Shown here piece after piece: positions 33,434-42,773 of a stretch of 64,000 bases of DNA; the stretch's first letter is position 1, and the number at the start of each line of letters is the position of its first letter. Source of the DNA: Roseibium polysiphoniae (GTDB lineage Bacteria > Pseudomonadota > Alphaproteobacteria > Rhizobiales > Stappiaceae); assembly GCF_014842925.1 (NCBI RefSeq), contig NZ_JACYXJ010000005.1:248001-312000 (forward strand), given 5' to 3'. The notes beneath the pieces are model-generated. The model saw nothing but the letters and a program-made list of their open reading frames with translations, was not told the origin of the DNA and ran no database searches. Position numbers and translations under genes: made by a program.

Positions 33434-36129
33434 GACGGGCAAGTGCCGTCCGCGGAAATGGCCGCCGCGCATCGATCGACCTGCTCGACACACAGAGCCC
33501 CATCAAGAGGTTCCTGAAGCGGAATCTCGTTGGTCTCGGCGGCTTGTGCGTCATCGCCTTTGCCGCGGCCCTCGCCGCAAGCCTTGCGACATGGTCGGTC
33601 ACTGATCCCAGTCTCAATCATGCGACATCCGAACCCGCTCGCAACGCTCTTGGACGTCCAGGCGCAATCATTGCCGACATCCTGATGCAGACCATTGGCC
33701 TGGCAACTGCCGTCTTCCTCGTTCCAGTCGTGCTTTGGGGCTGGCGGCTTCTGGCCGGTCACACGATGCGGATCGGCCGCAAGCGTTTGTTTTACTGGGT
33801 CGCGGGCTCCATCATCAGTTCTGGTGCCCTGGCGTCCCTGCCAGTGCCCGAAAGCTGGCCATTGCCGACTGGTCTCGGCGGCTTCCTCGGCGACAGTGTT
33901 CATGCAGTCCCGGCACTGCTCACCGACAATTTCACCGAAGGCGCGGCCACGATCATCGGCGTGTTTGGTCTTGGCCTTCCAGCCGCTCTCCTGCTCTTTG
34001 CCTCTGCTGGCTGGTTCCGCTCCGCAGACATCTCAGAAAGCTCAGGCGGACGCCAGATTCCGAGCGGTCACGGCCGCAGCCTCGAGGACGAACTCGGCCT
34101 TGATGACGACGACGATAGCGAATCCCGCATTGGCCTGATTCTCAGCTCGACGATCGGCATGGTCAGTCATTGGTCGCTGCAGGGCGCATCCTTGCTACGA
34201 CGGGCAACCGGCAACGGCCGTGCCCAGGATGCCAAGGAAGAATGGGACGAAGAAGAAGAGGACTACGAGCCCGTCAACGAAAAGCATGGCGGTGCCCTCA
34301 AAGCCTTCCGCCGCGCGCTCGCCGGAAAGCTTATGCCTGACGACGACGATGGCCTCGGCACATATTATGGCGCCCCTGATCAGGTGCCTGAAACACAAAG
34401 CGAAGACGAACCTTATGACGAGGAAGGCGAGGGCTTCGAACCTGACGATCTCTTGATCTCCAAGGCTCCATTACCCAAGCCCGTCGGCATTGCCGCACCG
34501 GCCAACGAAGCACCACAGCAAGGCCGCATTATCCCGCCGGCGCCACGCCCCAAACAGGGCAAAAGGGTCATCAGCGAGGCGCAGCCGTCTCTCCTCGGCG
34601 CGCCCGAGGACTACGAACTGCCTCCGTTGATGCTGCTTGCCGAACCGAAGACCACCGGCAAGATCCCAGGTCTTTCCGCCGATGCGCTGGAGCAGAATGC
34701 CCGCATCCTGGAAGGCGTTCTTGAAGACTTCGGCGTGCGTGGCGAGATCATCGAGGTCCGTCCGGGTCCGGTCGTGACGCTCTACGAACTGGAGCCGGCA
34801 CCCGGTATCAAGTCCTCTCGCGTCATCGGCCTTGCCGACGACATTGCCCGTTCCATGAGCGCCATTTCCGCCCGTGTCGCGGTCATTCCGGGCAAGAATG
34901 CCATCGGTATCGAGCTTCCGAACGCGCGCCGCGAAACCGTTTACCTGCGCGAGCTTCTGGCCTCACAGGACTTTGAGAAGACGAAGTCGAAGCTGGCACT
35001 GGGGCTCGGAAAGACCATCAATGGCGAGAGCGTGGTCGCAGATCTGGCCCGCATGCCTCACCTGCTCGTGGCAGGTACCACCGGCTCGGGTAAGTCGGTC
35101 GCGATCAACACCATGATCCTTTCGCTGCTCTATCGTCTGACGCCGGACGAGTGCAAAATGATCATGATCGATCCGAAGATGCTCGAACTGTCGATCTATG
35201 ACGGCATCCCTCACCTGCTGACGCCGGTCGTGACCGATCCGAAAAAGGCCGTGGTTGCCTTGAAATGGACCGTTCGCGAGATGGAAGACCGCTACAAGAA
35301 GATGTCGAAGGTCGGCGTCCGCAACATCGACGGCTACAACACACGCATCAAACAGGCGCTTGAGAAGGGCGAGAGCTTTACCCGCACCGTTCAGACCGGC
35401 TTCGACCGCGAGACCGGCCAGCCGATTTACGAAGACGAGGATCTGCCGCTCGAAACCATGCCGTATATCGTCGTTGTGGTCGACGAGATGGCCGATCTGA
35501 TGATGGTCGCCGGCAAGGACATCGAAGGCGCCATCCAGCGTCTGGCACAGATGGCCCGTGCCGCGGGCATCCATCTGATCATGGCAACCCAGCGTCCGTC
35601 CGTGGATGTGATCACCGGTACGATCAAGGCAAACTTCCCGACCCGTATCTCCTTCCAGGTCACGTCAAAGATCGACAGCCGAACGATCCTGGGTGAAATG
35701 GGCGCCGAGCAGCTGCTTGGCATGGGTGACATGCTGTTCATGGCGGGCGGCGGACGCATCCAGCGTGTCCACGGACCGTTCGTGTCAGATGAAGAGGTCG
35801 AGCACATCGTCAGCCATCTGAAGGTTCAGGGCACGCCTCAATATCTTGAAGCCGTCACGGAGGAAGAAGAACCTTCCGACAGCCCCTATGATGCAGGCGG
35901 ATCCGGCGGTGGTGGAGATGAAAGCAACGACCTCTACGACCGGGCGGTGGCCATTGTCCTGCGCGACAAGAAGGCCTCCACATCCTATGTCCAGCGCCGC
36001 CTGTCCATCGGGTATAACCGGGCCGCCTCTTTGATCGAACGGATGGAACAGGAAGGGCTGATCAGCGCAGCAAATCATGCTGGAAAGCGCGAGATCCTTG
36101 TGCAAAACGGGAATGATGACGACATCTAG
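33430..36129 (+). CDS. ftsK: DNA translocase FtsK
   Basis: An 899-residue septal DNA pump for chromosome segregation. Four hydrophobic helices lie in residues 25-200, then an acidic Asp/Glu-rich linker (220-410). The motor has [14 protein letters not shown], the alpha domain, Walker [18 protein letters not shown] near residue 550, Walker [15 protein letters not shown] and [17 protein letters not shown]. The C-terminal gamma winged helix (about 835-890) is [30 protein letters not shown]. Length and layout are normal for the family. Translation is probably coupled to the aminotransferase gene through the ATGA overlap. Confidence 0.96.
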   Translation: MRRASAVRGNGRRASIDLLDTQSPIKRFLKRNLVGLGGLCVIAFAAALAASLATWSVTDPSLNHATSEPARNALGRPGAIIADILMQTIGLATAVFLVPVVLWGWRLLAGHTMRIGRKRLFYWVAGSIISSGALASLPVPESWPLPTGLGGFLGDSVHAVPALLTDNFTEGAATIIGVFGLGLPAALLLFASAGWFRSADISESSGGRQIPSGHGRSLEDELGLDDDDDSESRIGLILSSTIGMVSHWSLQGASLLRRATGNGRAQDAKEEWDEEEEDYEPVNEKHGGALKAFRRALAGKLMPDDDDGLGTYYGAPDQVPETQSEDEPYDEEGEGFEPDDLLISKAPLPKPVGIAAPANEAPQQGRIIPPAPRPKQGKRVISEAQPSLLGAPEDYELPPLMLLAEPKTTGKIPGLSADALEQNARILEGVLEDFGVRGEIIEVRPGPVVTLYELEPAPGIKSSRVIGLADDIARSMSAISARVAVIPGKNAIGIELPNARRETVYLRELLASQDFEKTKSKLALGLGKTINGESVVADLARMPHLLVAGTTGSGKSVAINTMILSLLYRLTPDECKMIMIDPKMLELSIYDGIPHLLTPVVTDPKKAVVALKWTVREMEDRYKKMSKVGVRNIDGYNTRIKQALEKGESFTRTVQTGFDRETGQPIYEDEDLPLETMPYIVVVVDEMADLMMVAGKDIEGAIQRLAQMARAAGIHLIMATQRPSVDVITGTIKANFPTRISFQVTSKIDSRTILGEMGAEQLLGMGDMLFMAGGGRIQRVHGPFVSDEEVEHIVSHLKVQGTPQYLEAVTEEEEPSDSPYDAGGSGGGGDESNDLYDRAVAIVLRDKKASTSYVQRRLSIGYNRAASLIERMEQEGLISAANHAGKREILVQNGNDDDI

Positions 36130-36213
36130 AAGGCCCATCGCCAAAGCTTTGCCACATGAGCGCTCTATCTGAAGAAAGAGACCTCATATGCAACGAGACA
36201 CTCAGGACACGAC

Positions 36214-36852
36214 ATGCTGCACCGTTCTGCCATAACCGCGTTGAAGTCCCTCCTTGTCGCAGCTCTTCTTCTGAGCCTTAGCGGGCTCGGCGCAAGGGCA
36301 CTGACGGAGAAACAGGCCAAGACGCTGTCCGACGTGAATTCCTATTTCAACTCGGTGAAGACCATGCATGGCGACTTCATCCAGTTCGGCCCGGAAGGCA
36401 ATCAGCTCGAAGGCAAGTTCTACCTCGCGCGTCCGGGCAAGGTCCGCTTCTATTATAATCCGCCTGCCAAACTCGACATCATCGCCGACGGCAAGTCCGT
36501 TTCGGTGAAGGACCGGAAGCTCGCGACACAGGACATCTGGCCCCTGAGCCAGACCCCTCTCCGCTTTCTGCTGGCCGAAAACATCGACCTGCAGAAAGAC
36601 GCGAACGTCACAAATGTTCTGGTTGAGCCTGATCTCGTGACCGTCACGCTTGAAGACAAGACAACCTTCAATTCGGGTATTCTGACCCTGATCTTCGATG
36701 CCAAGGATTATGCGTTGAAACAATGGACCGTCACCGACGCACAAGGCTACGACACGTCGGTCGCGGTCTACAACGTGACCTCAAACGGCCCGACCAATCC
36801 GAAGCTCTTCAAGATCGACTATCTGGCAAACACGCGCCAGAACCAGAACTGA
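36214..36852 (+). CDS. lolA: LolA-like outer-membrane lipoprotein carrier protein
   Basis: A 212-residue periplasmic protein. A signal peptide (SLLVAALLLSLSGLGARA) is followed by a LolA-type half-barrel: YFNSVKTMHGDFIQFGPEGNQLEGKFYLARPGKVRFYYNPPAKLDIIADGKSV read in parts is the family block, with QTPLRFLLAENIDL and LFKIDYLANTRQNQN at the end. LolA shuttles lipoproteins from LolCDE to the outer membrane. Identity with true LolA, rather than a paralogue, is likely from the FtsK-LolA order seen in related genomes. AGGA lies nine bases upstream of the ATG. Confidence 0.82.
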   Translation: MLHRSAITALKSLLVAALLLSLSGLGARALTEKQAKTLSDVNSYFNSVKTMHGDFIQFGPEGNQLEGKFYLARPGKVRFYYNPPAKLDIIADGKSVSVKDRKLATQDIWPLSQTPLRFLLAENIDLQKDANVTNVLVEPDLVTVTLEDKTTFNSGILTLIFDAKDYALKQWTVTDAQGYDTSVAVYNVTSNGPTNPKLFKIDYLANTRQNQN

Positions 36853-36864
36853 TCTTCTGAACAG

Positions 36865-37893
36865 ATGACCAGCGGCATGCCTGCCTCTAAAGCCAAACCG
36901 CTGGTCTCTCGTCTCATGGCGGATTATTGCGACCGCCATGACCTATCCCTGGTCATCGATAAAGCGCTTGGCCACGCCGGCTACATTGCCAACAAGGCTG
37001 GCAAACGCTCGTTCTTTGTCGGCACTCGCTTCGACCTCAATCCACTCGGCGCAAGTGAAATCGCGCGGGACAAGGCCTATACAGCGGAATTTCTGAGGCG
37101 CGACGGCTTCCCCGTTCCAGATAGCTTGCTGATCAGTTCCCCCTCTTCAATCGCCGTTCTCTCGTCCAGACAACCGGGCTACACGGATGCCCTTGTGGGG
37201 TTTCAGGCGGCTGAGAGGTTCGCAGACGAAGTTGGCTTTCCCCTATTTGCAAAGCCCAATGATGGCAAGGAAGGCTCGGATGTTTTCAAGGGCCGGAACC
37301 GGGCGGAGCTGTCATCCATTCTGAACAACCTTTTCCAGCGCCACGACAGGGTCCTTCTCCAGCAGGCCGTGACTGGCCGCGATCTCAGGGTTTTGGTGCT
37401 CGGGAACAAGATCCTCTGCGCTATCGAGCGCACAGCGCCCGAAGTCATTGGCGACGGCCGTTCGACCCTTGCAGAGCTGGCTGGCGGGATAAATCAGATC
37501 GACCCGGAAGATCCCCGCCTCGTCCAGACGCTCGAGGGTCAAGGATATGCCCTGTCCGATGTTCCCGCGACCGGTGTAGCAGTCTCACTCTTGCCAACCG
37601 CCAATCTGTCGTCAGGCGGAAGCGCCCGCGATGTCACGCAGTACCTTCCAAAGGCAATCGCCGAGGCGGCAATCGCCAGCGGCAAGGCCCTCGGACTCAG
37701 TTATTTTGGAGCAGACCTGATCGTCCAGAGCGCCAACGACGCCTCGTCACCAGATTTCACAATCCTGGAACTAAACGCGGCGCCCGGGCTCTCGATGCTT
37801 CATCGCTTGGGCCCTAAGCATGCCAAAATGGTCGAGGGCATCTATGAGCAGGTCTTCGAGGCCCTCGGGCAGAAGTTGGAAGCGGCGTATTAG
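36865..37893 (+). CDS. Stand-alone ATP-grasp enzyme, cyanophycin-synthetase/RimK-like, function unknown
   Basis: A 342-residue single-domain ATP-grasp protein. ARDKAYTAEFLRRDGFPVPDS resembles the entry helix of the fold; FPLFAKPNDGKEGSDVFKG is the ATP-binding beta strand and loop; DLRVLVLGNKILCAIERTAPEVIGDGRSTLAEL closely resembles the central domain of cyanophycin synthetases and GshF-type ligases; FTILELNAAPGLSML near residue 300 has the Glu and Asn metal ligands. The amide-ligase or Mur-ligase domains of cyanophycin synthetase are missing. It probably ligates an amino acid or peptide to a carboxylate, but neither substrate nor product is indicated. It lies 12 bases after the lolA stop, likely on the same transcript. 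Confidence 0.75.
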   Translation: MTSGMPASKAKPLVSRLMADYCDRHDLSLVIDKALGHAGYIANKAGKRSFFVGTRFDLNPLGASEIARDKAYTAEFLRRDGFPVPDSLLISSPSSIAVLSSRQPGYTDALVGFQAAERFADEVGFPLFAKPNDGKEGSDVFKGRNRAELSSILNNLFQRHDRVLLQQAVTGRDLRVLVLGNKILCAIERTAPEVIGDGRSTLAELAGGINQIDPEDPRLVQTLEGQGYALSDVPATGVAVSLLPTANLSSGGSARDVTQYLPKAIAEAAIASGKALGLSYFGADLIVQSANDASSPDFTILELNAAPGLSMLHRLGPKHAKMVEGIYEQVFEALGQKLEAAY

Positions 37894-37937
37894 GCGTCGC
37901 TTCCAGGTTTCCAGCAACGCTGGTCCGTTCAGGCGGA

Positions 37938-38930
37938 TCAGGCGTTGACGTCGACGACGACACGTCCCTGGACGCCGCCCTTGAGGATCGATGCACCCAG
38001 CTCCGGCAGATCCGCCAGCGTGGCTGGCTGGACCATGGCATGCAGTTTGTCGAGCGGCAGATCCTTCGCAAGACGCTCCCAGGCGCGCAACCGGTCCTCG
38101 TAGGGACGCATCACACTGTCGATGCCAAGAAGATTGACCCCGCGCAGCAGGAACGGGATCACCGTCGCCGGCAGTCCTGCGCCGCCCGCAAGACCAACTG
38201 CCGAAACGGACGCACCATATTTCATCTGGCCCAAGACCCGAGCCAGCATCGCACCGCCAACCGCGTCGACGCATCCGGCCCAGGTTTCTGTTTCGAGCGG
38301 ACGTTTCACCGTCTCGTTGATATCTTCGCGCGCAACAATCTGACTCGCCCCAAGCGACTTCAGATACTCAGCGGTTTCCGGCCGGCCCGTGACACCGGCA
38401 ACCTCATACCCCAGGTTCGAAAGGATCGCGGTCGCAACCGATCCGACACCGCCGGCAGCACCTGTCACGAGAACCGGACCATCACCCGGCTTCAAGCCAT
38501 GATCTTCAAGCGCCATGACCGCGAGCATCGCCGTGAAACCGGCGGTTCCGACCGCCATCGCATCGCGGGCACTCAAACCGTCCGGCAGCGGCACCAGCCA
38601 GTCTGCCTTGACCCGGGCTTTCTGGGCGTAGCCGCCCCACCAGGCCTCACCGACACGCCAGCCGGTCAGGACAACCTTGTCTCCAGGCTTGTAACGCGCA
38701 TCATCAGACGCTTCGACGGTCCCTGCAAAGTCGATCCCCGGCACATGCGGATAGGTCCGGACGAGCCCGCCACCAGGGCCCAGGCAAAGGCCATCCTTGT
38801 AGTTGACCGTCGAATACTCGACGGCAACCGTTACATCGCCATCGGGCAAACGACTGTCATCAAGATCCTGGATGGATGCTGATGTTTTGCCGTCTTCGTC
38901 CTTCTCGACAACCATTGCCTTGAATGTCAT
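37938..38930 (-). CDS. acuI: Medium-chain reductase AcuI/YhdH family (acrylyl-CoA reductase)
   Basis: A 330-residue NADPH-dependent oxidoreductase. FKAMVVEKDEDGK opens the GroES-like domain; VEYSTVNYKDGLCLG, VPGIDFAGTVEAS and VVLTGWRVGEAWWGGYAQKARV are hallmarks of the YhdH/AcuI group. The Rossmann motif is VLVTGAAGGVGSVATAIL. AcuI reduces acrylyl-CoA to propionyl-CoA, including during DMSP and 3-hydroxypropionate breakdown, which would fit a marine organism. No other DMSP gene is nearby, so the physiological role is inferred. A very strong AGGAGGAGGT lies just before the ATG at 38930. A perfect 18-bp palindrome is 60 bases upstream. Confidence 0.85.
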   Translation of the reverse strand: MTFKAMVVEKDEDGKTSASIQDLDDSRLPDGDVTVAVEYSTVNYKDGLCLGPGGGLVRTYPHVPGIDFAGTVEASDDARYKPGDKVVLTGWRVGEAWWGGYAQKARVKADWLVPLPDGLSARDAMAVGTAGFTAMLAVMALEDHGLKPGDGPVLVTGAAGGVGSVATAILSNLGYEVAGVTGRPETAEYLKSLGASQIVAREDINETVKRPLETETWAGCVDAVGGAMLARVLGQMKYGASVSAVGLAGGAGLPATVIPFLLRGVNLLGIDSVMRPYEDRLRAWERLAKDLPLDKLHAMVQPATLADLPELGASILKGGVQGRVVVDVNA

Positions 38931-39559
38931 ACGCACCTCCTCCTTGATCCAGCTTCGCCTGGATTGACCGTATTCCGGTCGACACTAACGCGCTTTTTAA
39001 AAAGCGCCAGTCACACCCGCCTTAGCCCTTCGATTAAGGTGATGCGTCTGACATTTCTTTGAAGGAAAAACATAGCGACCGAAAAGAAGCGCCTCGGAGG
39101 CGGACACGGGTATTTCCGATTTGCAACAAGACCTATAACGCCTCAGGCAAGAAAGGCGGACTTGAGCGTCCCCGTCTTGGAGCACGCATCTTGGCCCCGA
39201 ATGCCGGCAAAGCCATAGTGCAGTCCCCGCTCCGAGACGCCAAGACTGCAGCTCAACTCAAATACGAAACTTTTTCCACCGGCGTCATCAACTCCGCCAA
39301 TTTAGTCGTTCAAACAACCATCTCAAAAGCAACCCCGCGAAGGTGGCGAAACATATATTTCACTTTTTCTATTTGGCAGCTTTCGGAGAATGGATGACGA
39401 TTGCCTAACAAGGAGCTTTTCGTAATTATACGCTGCAACAGCGCGCGTTTTTGTGGCAGGAACAATTTGGCACCGCGAAGAGGAAACGATCCGCAGCCCT
39501 AACCTGGCACCCATCACATGCATCGTCCAAAGAAACCAATTCGACTTGGGGGAAGACCA
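38931..39559. other. Long non-coding gap between acuI and the outer-membrane barrel gene
   Basis: This 629-base stretch has no convincing gene. Open frames inside it lack family similarity and use poor codons. It is less GC-rich than its surroundings, with the segment 39330-39440 clearly AT-rich. It must hold the acuI promoter and that of the outer-membrane gene at 39560. The only clear structure I see is the 18-bp palindrome at 38990-39007. It marks the left border of the accessory region. Confidence 0.5.
38990..39007. promoter_or_regulatory. 18-bp perfect palindrome upstream of acuI
   Basis: GCGCTTTTTAAAAAGCGC is identical to its reverse complement. It lies 60 bases upstream of the acuI ATG in the position of a promoter or operator. 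It might be a dimeric regulator site; as RNA it would have no loop of its own, so a terminator is less likely. Confidence 0.45.
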
Positions 39560-40381
39560 ATGACAACGCTGGGGACGGGTTTGAGTTTGACGGCGTTTGC
39601 GCTTGGGCTTGTTGCGGCGACTGCTGAAGCTGCGGAGCTTCCCACCGATCTTGGCGATGATACGTCAGACTATGTGGACCAGCGCATCGACCGCGCGTGG
39701 GAATTCACAGTCGCTCCCTATTTCGTAGGTGCGAACATCGCCGGAACGGCACAGGTCGGGCGTCTGCCTTCAACAGATGTTGACGTCAGCACTGGCGATA
39801 TCATCGAAAATCTGCATTTCGGCGGCATGATCCATGCCGAGGCCCTGTTTCAGCAACGATTTGGCGCCACTCTGGATATTGCCTACATGAAACTTGGGAG
39901 CTCGACCGACTTGCTCCGGACCGGCGGCCGTGCGCGCGTGGGTGCAAAGCAGCTCATCGTCGAAACCTTCTTGTCCTATCGGCTCCACAACTCCGAGACC
40001 AGCTATGTCGATGTCTTTGCTGGCGGTCGTTACTGGGACGTCACGCTTGATCTCAATGTGACTGGATCGATCGCCGGCAGTTTCACCACCGCGCGCGGAG
40101 ACAATTGGTGGGATCCGGTCATCGGCTTGCGTGGATTTCACCGGTTCGGCGAGAAATGGTCGATCAACGCCCGGGCGGACATCGGCGGCTTCGGGGCTGG
40201 CTCCGACTTCAGCTGGAATGTACAAGGCGGCGCTGGATATCACATCAATGAGACCTGGTCAGCGCATTTGAACTACAAGGTCTTGAGCGTCGACTATGAC
40301 AACGGCAAATCCGGCAATTCAAGCTTTGAGTATGACACAATAACTCATGGCCCGCTGTTGGGTGTCATGGCCAAATTTTGA
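39560..40381 (+). CDS. Outer-membrane beta-barrel protein
   Basis: A 273-residue exported protein. The signal peptide LGTGLSLTAFALGLVAATAEA is followed by alternating amphipathic strands such as FTVAPYFVGANIAGTAQVG, FGATLDIAYMKLGSS, YVDVFAGGRYWDVTLDL, WWDPVIGLRGFHRFG and WSAHLNYKVLSVDYD. It ends in a C-terminal Phe (GVMAKF), the typical outer-membrane assembly signal. The architecture suggests an 8- to 10-stranded OmpW/OmpA-like barrel, but no specific family is certain. GGGGGAAG precedes the ATG at 39560; an upstream in-frame ATG at 39518 is less likely. It opens a stretch of envelope genes. Confidence 0.75.
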   Translation: MTTLGTGLSLTAFALGLVAATAEAAELPTDLGDDTSDYVDQRIDRAWEFTVAPYFVGANIAGTAQVGRLPSTDVDVSTGDIIENLHFGGMIHAEALFQQRFGATLDIAYMKLGSSTDLLRTGGRARVGAKQLIVETFLSYRLHNSETSYVDVFAGGRYWDVTLDLNVTGSIAGSFTTARGDNWWDPVIGLRGFHRFGEKWSINARADIGGFGAGSDFSWNVQGGAGYHINETWSAHLNYKVLSVDYDNGKSGNSSFEYDTITHGPLLGVMAKF

Positions 40382-40483
40382 GGCCGGAGAGAGCTGTTTC
40401 GATCCGGCTGGCCTTGGCAGAAAGGCAAGCGCTCTCCTCCAGACCAAATAGAAAGACACGCGGCATCGCAGTGCGCTCACCAC

Positions 40484-40734
40484 GTGGGTCGGAGCAGGTT
40501 CCAAGGCGACCTCGGCTTTGACGGCACCAAGTCGGTCGAGCCGCCCAAGGAGTGGATCGACAGGTTCAAGGGCCAGTTCAAACTGGACGATGTCGATGTG
40601 CGCAGACCTTGCCGCCCGGTGCATCCGGCGCCGCGGCGATCTACTCATCGGAAGGTGTTCAACAGACAGCCATGATCCGCCGCGTCGCGATCCGCTTTTA
40701 TACGTTCTTGAACTACGTCCTGCCAGACGGCTAG
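40484..40734 (+). pseudogene. Frameshifted remnant, probably the C-terminus of an HlyD-type membrane-fusion protein
   Basis: The 398 bases between the barrel gene and the HdeD-like gene contain coding-like sequence in two frames. One frame gives SVEPPKEWIDRFKGQFKLDDVDV up to about 40600. The next gives QTLPPGASGAAAIYSSEGVQ and then MIRRVAIRFYTFLNYVLP, ending at TAG 40732-40734. The second piece resembles the end of YibH/YiaV-like HlyD secretion proteins (PGxxGxxAIY, then an Arg-rich amphipathic helix ending in NYV). Joining them needs one frameshift near 40600, and no N-terminal part precedes. I read it as a decayed gene; the family call rests on memory of motif shape and is uncertain. Confidence 0.4.
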
Positions 40735-40779
40735 GACTGGAAGAGATGACGACCAAGATTTAGACCAATGGGGCACACA

Positions 40780-41355
40780 ATGACTGATATTTCGAGCAAT
40801 TTACCTACCGATTTCAAAGCGGCGCTCAAAGAAGGCAAATCCAGCCTGATGTGGGTCGGGATTTTGATGGCCATCATGGGCGCCATCGCCATCATCTTCC
40901 CGTTCGCCGCAACTGTGACCACCAACTACATGGTTGGTTTCCTGTTCCTGTTCTCCGGCGCGCTGGGTGTCTGGCACTCCTTTGCCATCAAAGGCACAGG
41001 CCCGTTCTTCGGCGCCCTTTTGATGGGCCTGATCACGGTGGTTGCGGGTGTTTTCCTGCTTGCCAATCCTCTGGAAGGCATTTTGCTCCTGACGCTGACG
41101 GTCGGCATCGTCTTCATCTTCGAAGGCGCCTACCAGATCTTTGCGGCCTTTGAACTCCGCCCGACAACGGGCTGGGGTTGGATGCTGGTCTCGGCAGTCA
41201 TCAGTATTGCTGCCGGTCTTTTGATCGTGAGCAAATTGCCGGGCACATCGCTATTCGTGCTCGGGCTGATCATGGGCATCAACTTCCTGTCCACTGGCCT
41301 CTCGATGATCATGCTGTCAAAGGCCGTCGGCGACACGCAGGACAGCACGGCCTGA
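40780..41355 (+). CDS. HdeD-like membrane protein (DUF308)
   Basis: A 191-residue polytopic protein with six hydrophobic helices arranged as repeated pairs: SLMWVGILMAIMGAIAIIFPF, YMVGFLFLFSGALGVWHSF, FFGALLMGLITVVAGVFLL, ILLLTLTVGIVFIFEGAYQIF, GWMLVSAVISIAAGLLIVS and LFVLGLIMGINFLSTGLSM. This is the layout of the HdeD/DUF308 family. In E. coli HdeD contributes to acid resistance at high cell density; here the role is unknown. ATG at 40780 has GGGG upstream, whereas the in-frame ATG at 40768 does not. Confidence 0.82.
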   Translation: MTDISSNLPTDFKAALKEGKSSLMWVGILMAIMGAIAIIFPFAATVTTNYMVGFLFLFSGALGVWHSFAIKGTGPFFGALLMGLITVVAGVFLLANPLEGILLLTLTVGIVFIFEGAYQIFAAFELRPTTGWGWMLVSAVISIAAGLLIVSKLPGTSLFVLGLIMGINFLSTGLSMIMLSKAVGDTQDSTA

Positions 41356-41474
41356 TCCCCAAACGTCTCAAAGAGCGTGGCGTCCGGCAGCATTCAGCCT
41401 GGCACGGCTGAAAAGATACAATGATTTCTATCGCTTGCAGCCGGTCGGCCGCTCAATAAAGGCAGGATAGGGTA

Positions 41475-42593
41475 ATGGAAAGATCAACCCACGGGGACGG
41501 ACCTACTCTGACCAAAGCCCGCTTCCAGATGTTCCTGATCGGGCTCGCATCGCTTGCCATTGCAGCGGCTTTTCTTGGCTTGATCTGGAACTACCTGATC
41601 GCGCTTTTCATGGCGGCGGTCATCAGCATCCTCGCCGCCCCGGTCTATCAGTGGGTGTTTGAAAAGACCGGCGAACGGAAGAACCTCGCGGTCGGCCTCA
41701 CGCTCACCGGGCTGGCGGTTTGCGTGCTGATTCCGCTGATCGCCATCATCATCTTGAGTGCACATCAGGCCGCGAGTGTTGCTGCAAACCTGACGAACTG
41801 GGCCAAGTCGGTCGATCTGCATTCCCTGGAAGGGTCTCTGCCCGCCTGGATCCCCTTCAAGGTCGATTTTGCGGAAATCGGTTCAACCGTCGTCACCAAG
41901 ATCACGGAAGCTGCCGGCCAAATTGCCGACTTTTTCGTTTCGGTCCTTTCTCAGGCAACCAAGGGAACCGTCAGTTTCTTTCTCAACATGTTCATCATGA
42001 TCTACGCCATGGTGTTCTTTTTGCCGCAAAAGCCGAATGTCTTCAGGCAACTTTTGTCCCACTCGGCGCTGCCACATGCCGTGCAACACCAGCTTGCAGA
42101 CCGGGTGATCTCAATCAGCAGAGCCACGATCAAGGGCACGTTCCTGATTGGAGTAGCGCAAGGTTTCCTTGGAGGATTCGGATTCTGGATGGCTGGCCTT
42201 GGCGGAGCGGCCTTCTGGGGCTGCGTGATGGCAGTCTTCTCGATCATTCCCGGGATCGGCCCAGGCCTGGTGATTTTTCCAGCCGTCATCTATCTCGCAG
42301 TTGAAGGCCATATGATCGCGGCAATTGGCCTGGCCGTCTGGACGGTCCTAGTTGTGACCACCGTCGACAATTTTCTTCGCCCGGCCCTGGTTGGGCGCGA
42401 CACCAAAATGCCAGACCTGCTGGTGTTGATCAGCACCTTTGGCGGCCTCGCATCCTTCGGCGCAGTGGGCCTTGTCCTTGGACCGGTGATCGCCGGACTG
42501 TTCCTGACCATATGGTCGATCCTGGAGGAATATCTCCGCAACGATGGTTTGGCAGAACAACCGGAACCAGCTGAAGCAGATCAATCTCCCTGA
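41475..42593 (+). CDS. AI-2E family transporter (PerM/TqsA/YdiK-like)
   Basis: A 372-residue membrane protein. An N-terminal helix pair (IGLASLAIAAAFLGLIWNYLIALFMAAVISILAAPVYQW) is followed by a soluble amphipathic domain (about 110-160). Further helices include GVAQGFLGGFGFWMAGLGGAAFWGCVMAVFSIIPGIGPGLVIFPAV, whose PGIGPG turn is a family hallmark. DNFLRPALVGRDTKMPDLLVLISTFGGLASFGAVGLVLGPVIAGL is the diagnostic C-terminal block. Family members export AI-2 or act in Na+/H+ exchange; the substrate here is unknown. AGGATAGGG is upstream of the ATG. Confidence 0.88.
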   Translation: MERSTHGDGPTLTKARFQMFLIGLASLAIAAAFLGLIWNYLIALFMAAVISILAAPVYQWVFEKTGERKNLAVGLTLTGLAVCVLIPLIAIIILSAHQAASVAANLTNWAKSVDLHSLEGSLPAWIPFKVDFAEIGSTVVTKITEAAGQIADFFVSVLSQATKGTVSFFLNMFIMIYAMVFFLPQKPNVFRQLLSHSALPHAVQHQLADRVISISRATIKGTFLIGVAQGFLGGFGFWMAGLGGAAFWGCVMAVFSIIPGIGPGLVIFPAVIYLAVEGHMIAAIGLAVWTVLVVTTVDNFLRPALVGRDTKMPDLLVLISTFGGLASFGAVGLVLGPVIAGLFLTIWSILEEYLRNDGLAEQPEPAEADQSP

Positions 42594-42773
42594 ATACAAT
42601 TCTCCAGGATACTGCCTTGATTTGATATGCCGCCAAACCCTTCGGGCGCAGTTAACTTCGTCGTGAAGCGATGTATGCCACAAATGCAACTTGCTGCTGC
42701 ATCTCGTCTATTCTAACGTCCAGGGCAGTTGTCGCCAACAAACTCTGGATGTTCAAATCCGGTTCTAAGGCAT

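Noticed and set aside
39059-39397. 112-codon open frame in the gap before the outer-membrane barrel gene
   Set aside because: No Shine-Dalgarno, poor codon use and no family resemblance; treated as non-coding.
41395-41413. Inverted repeat TTCAGCC/GGCTGAA between the HdeD-like and AI-2E transporter genes as a terminator
   Set aside because: Only a 7-bp stem, with no T-run after it; too weak to call.
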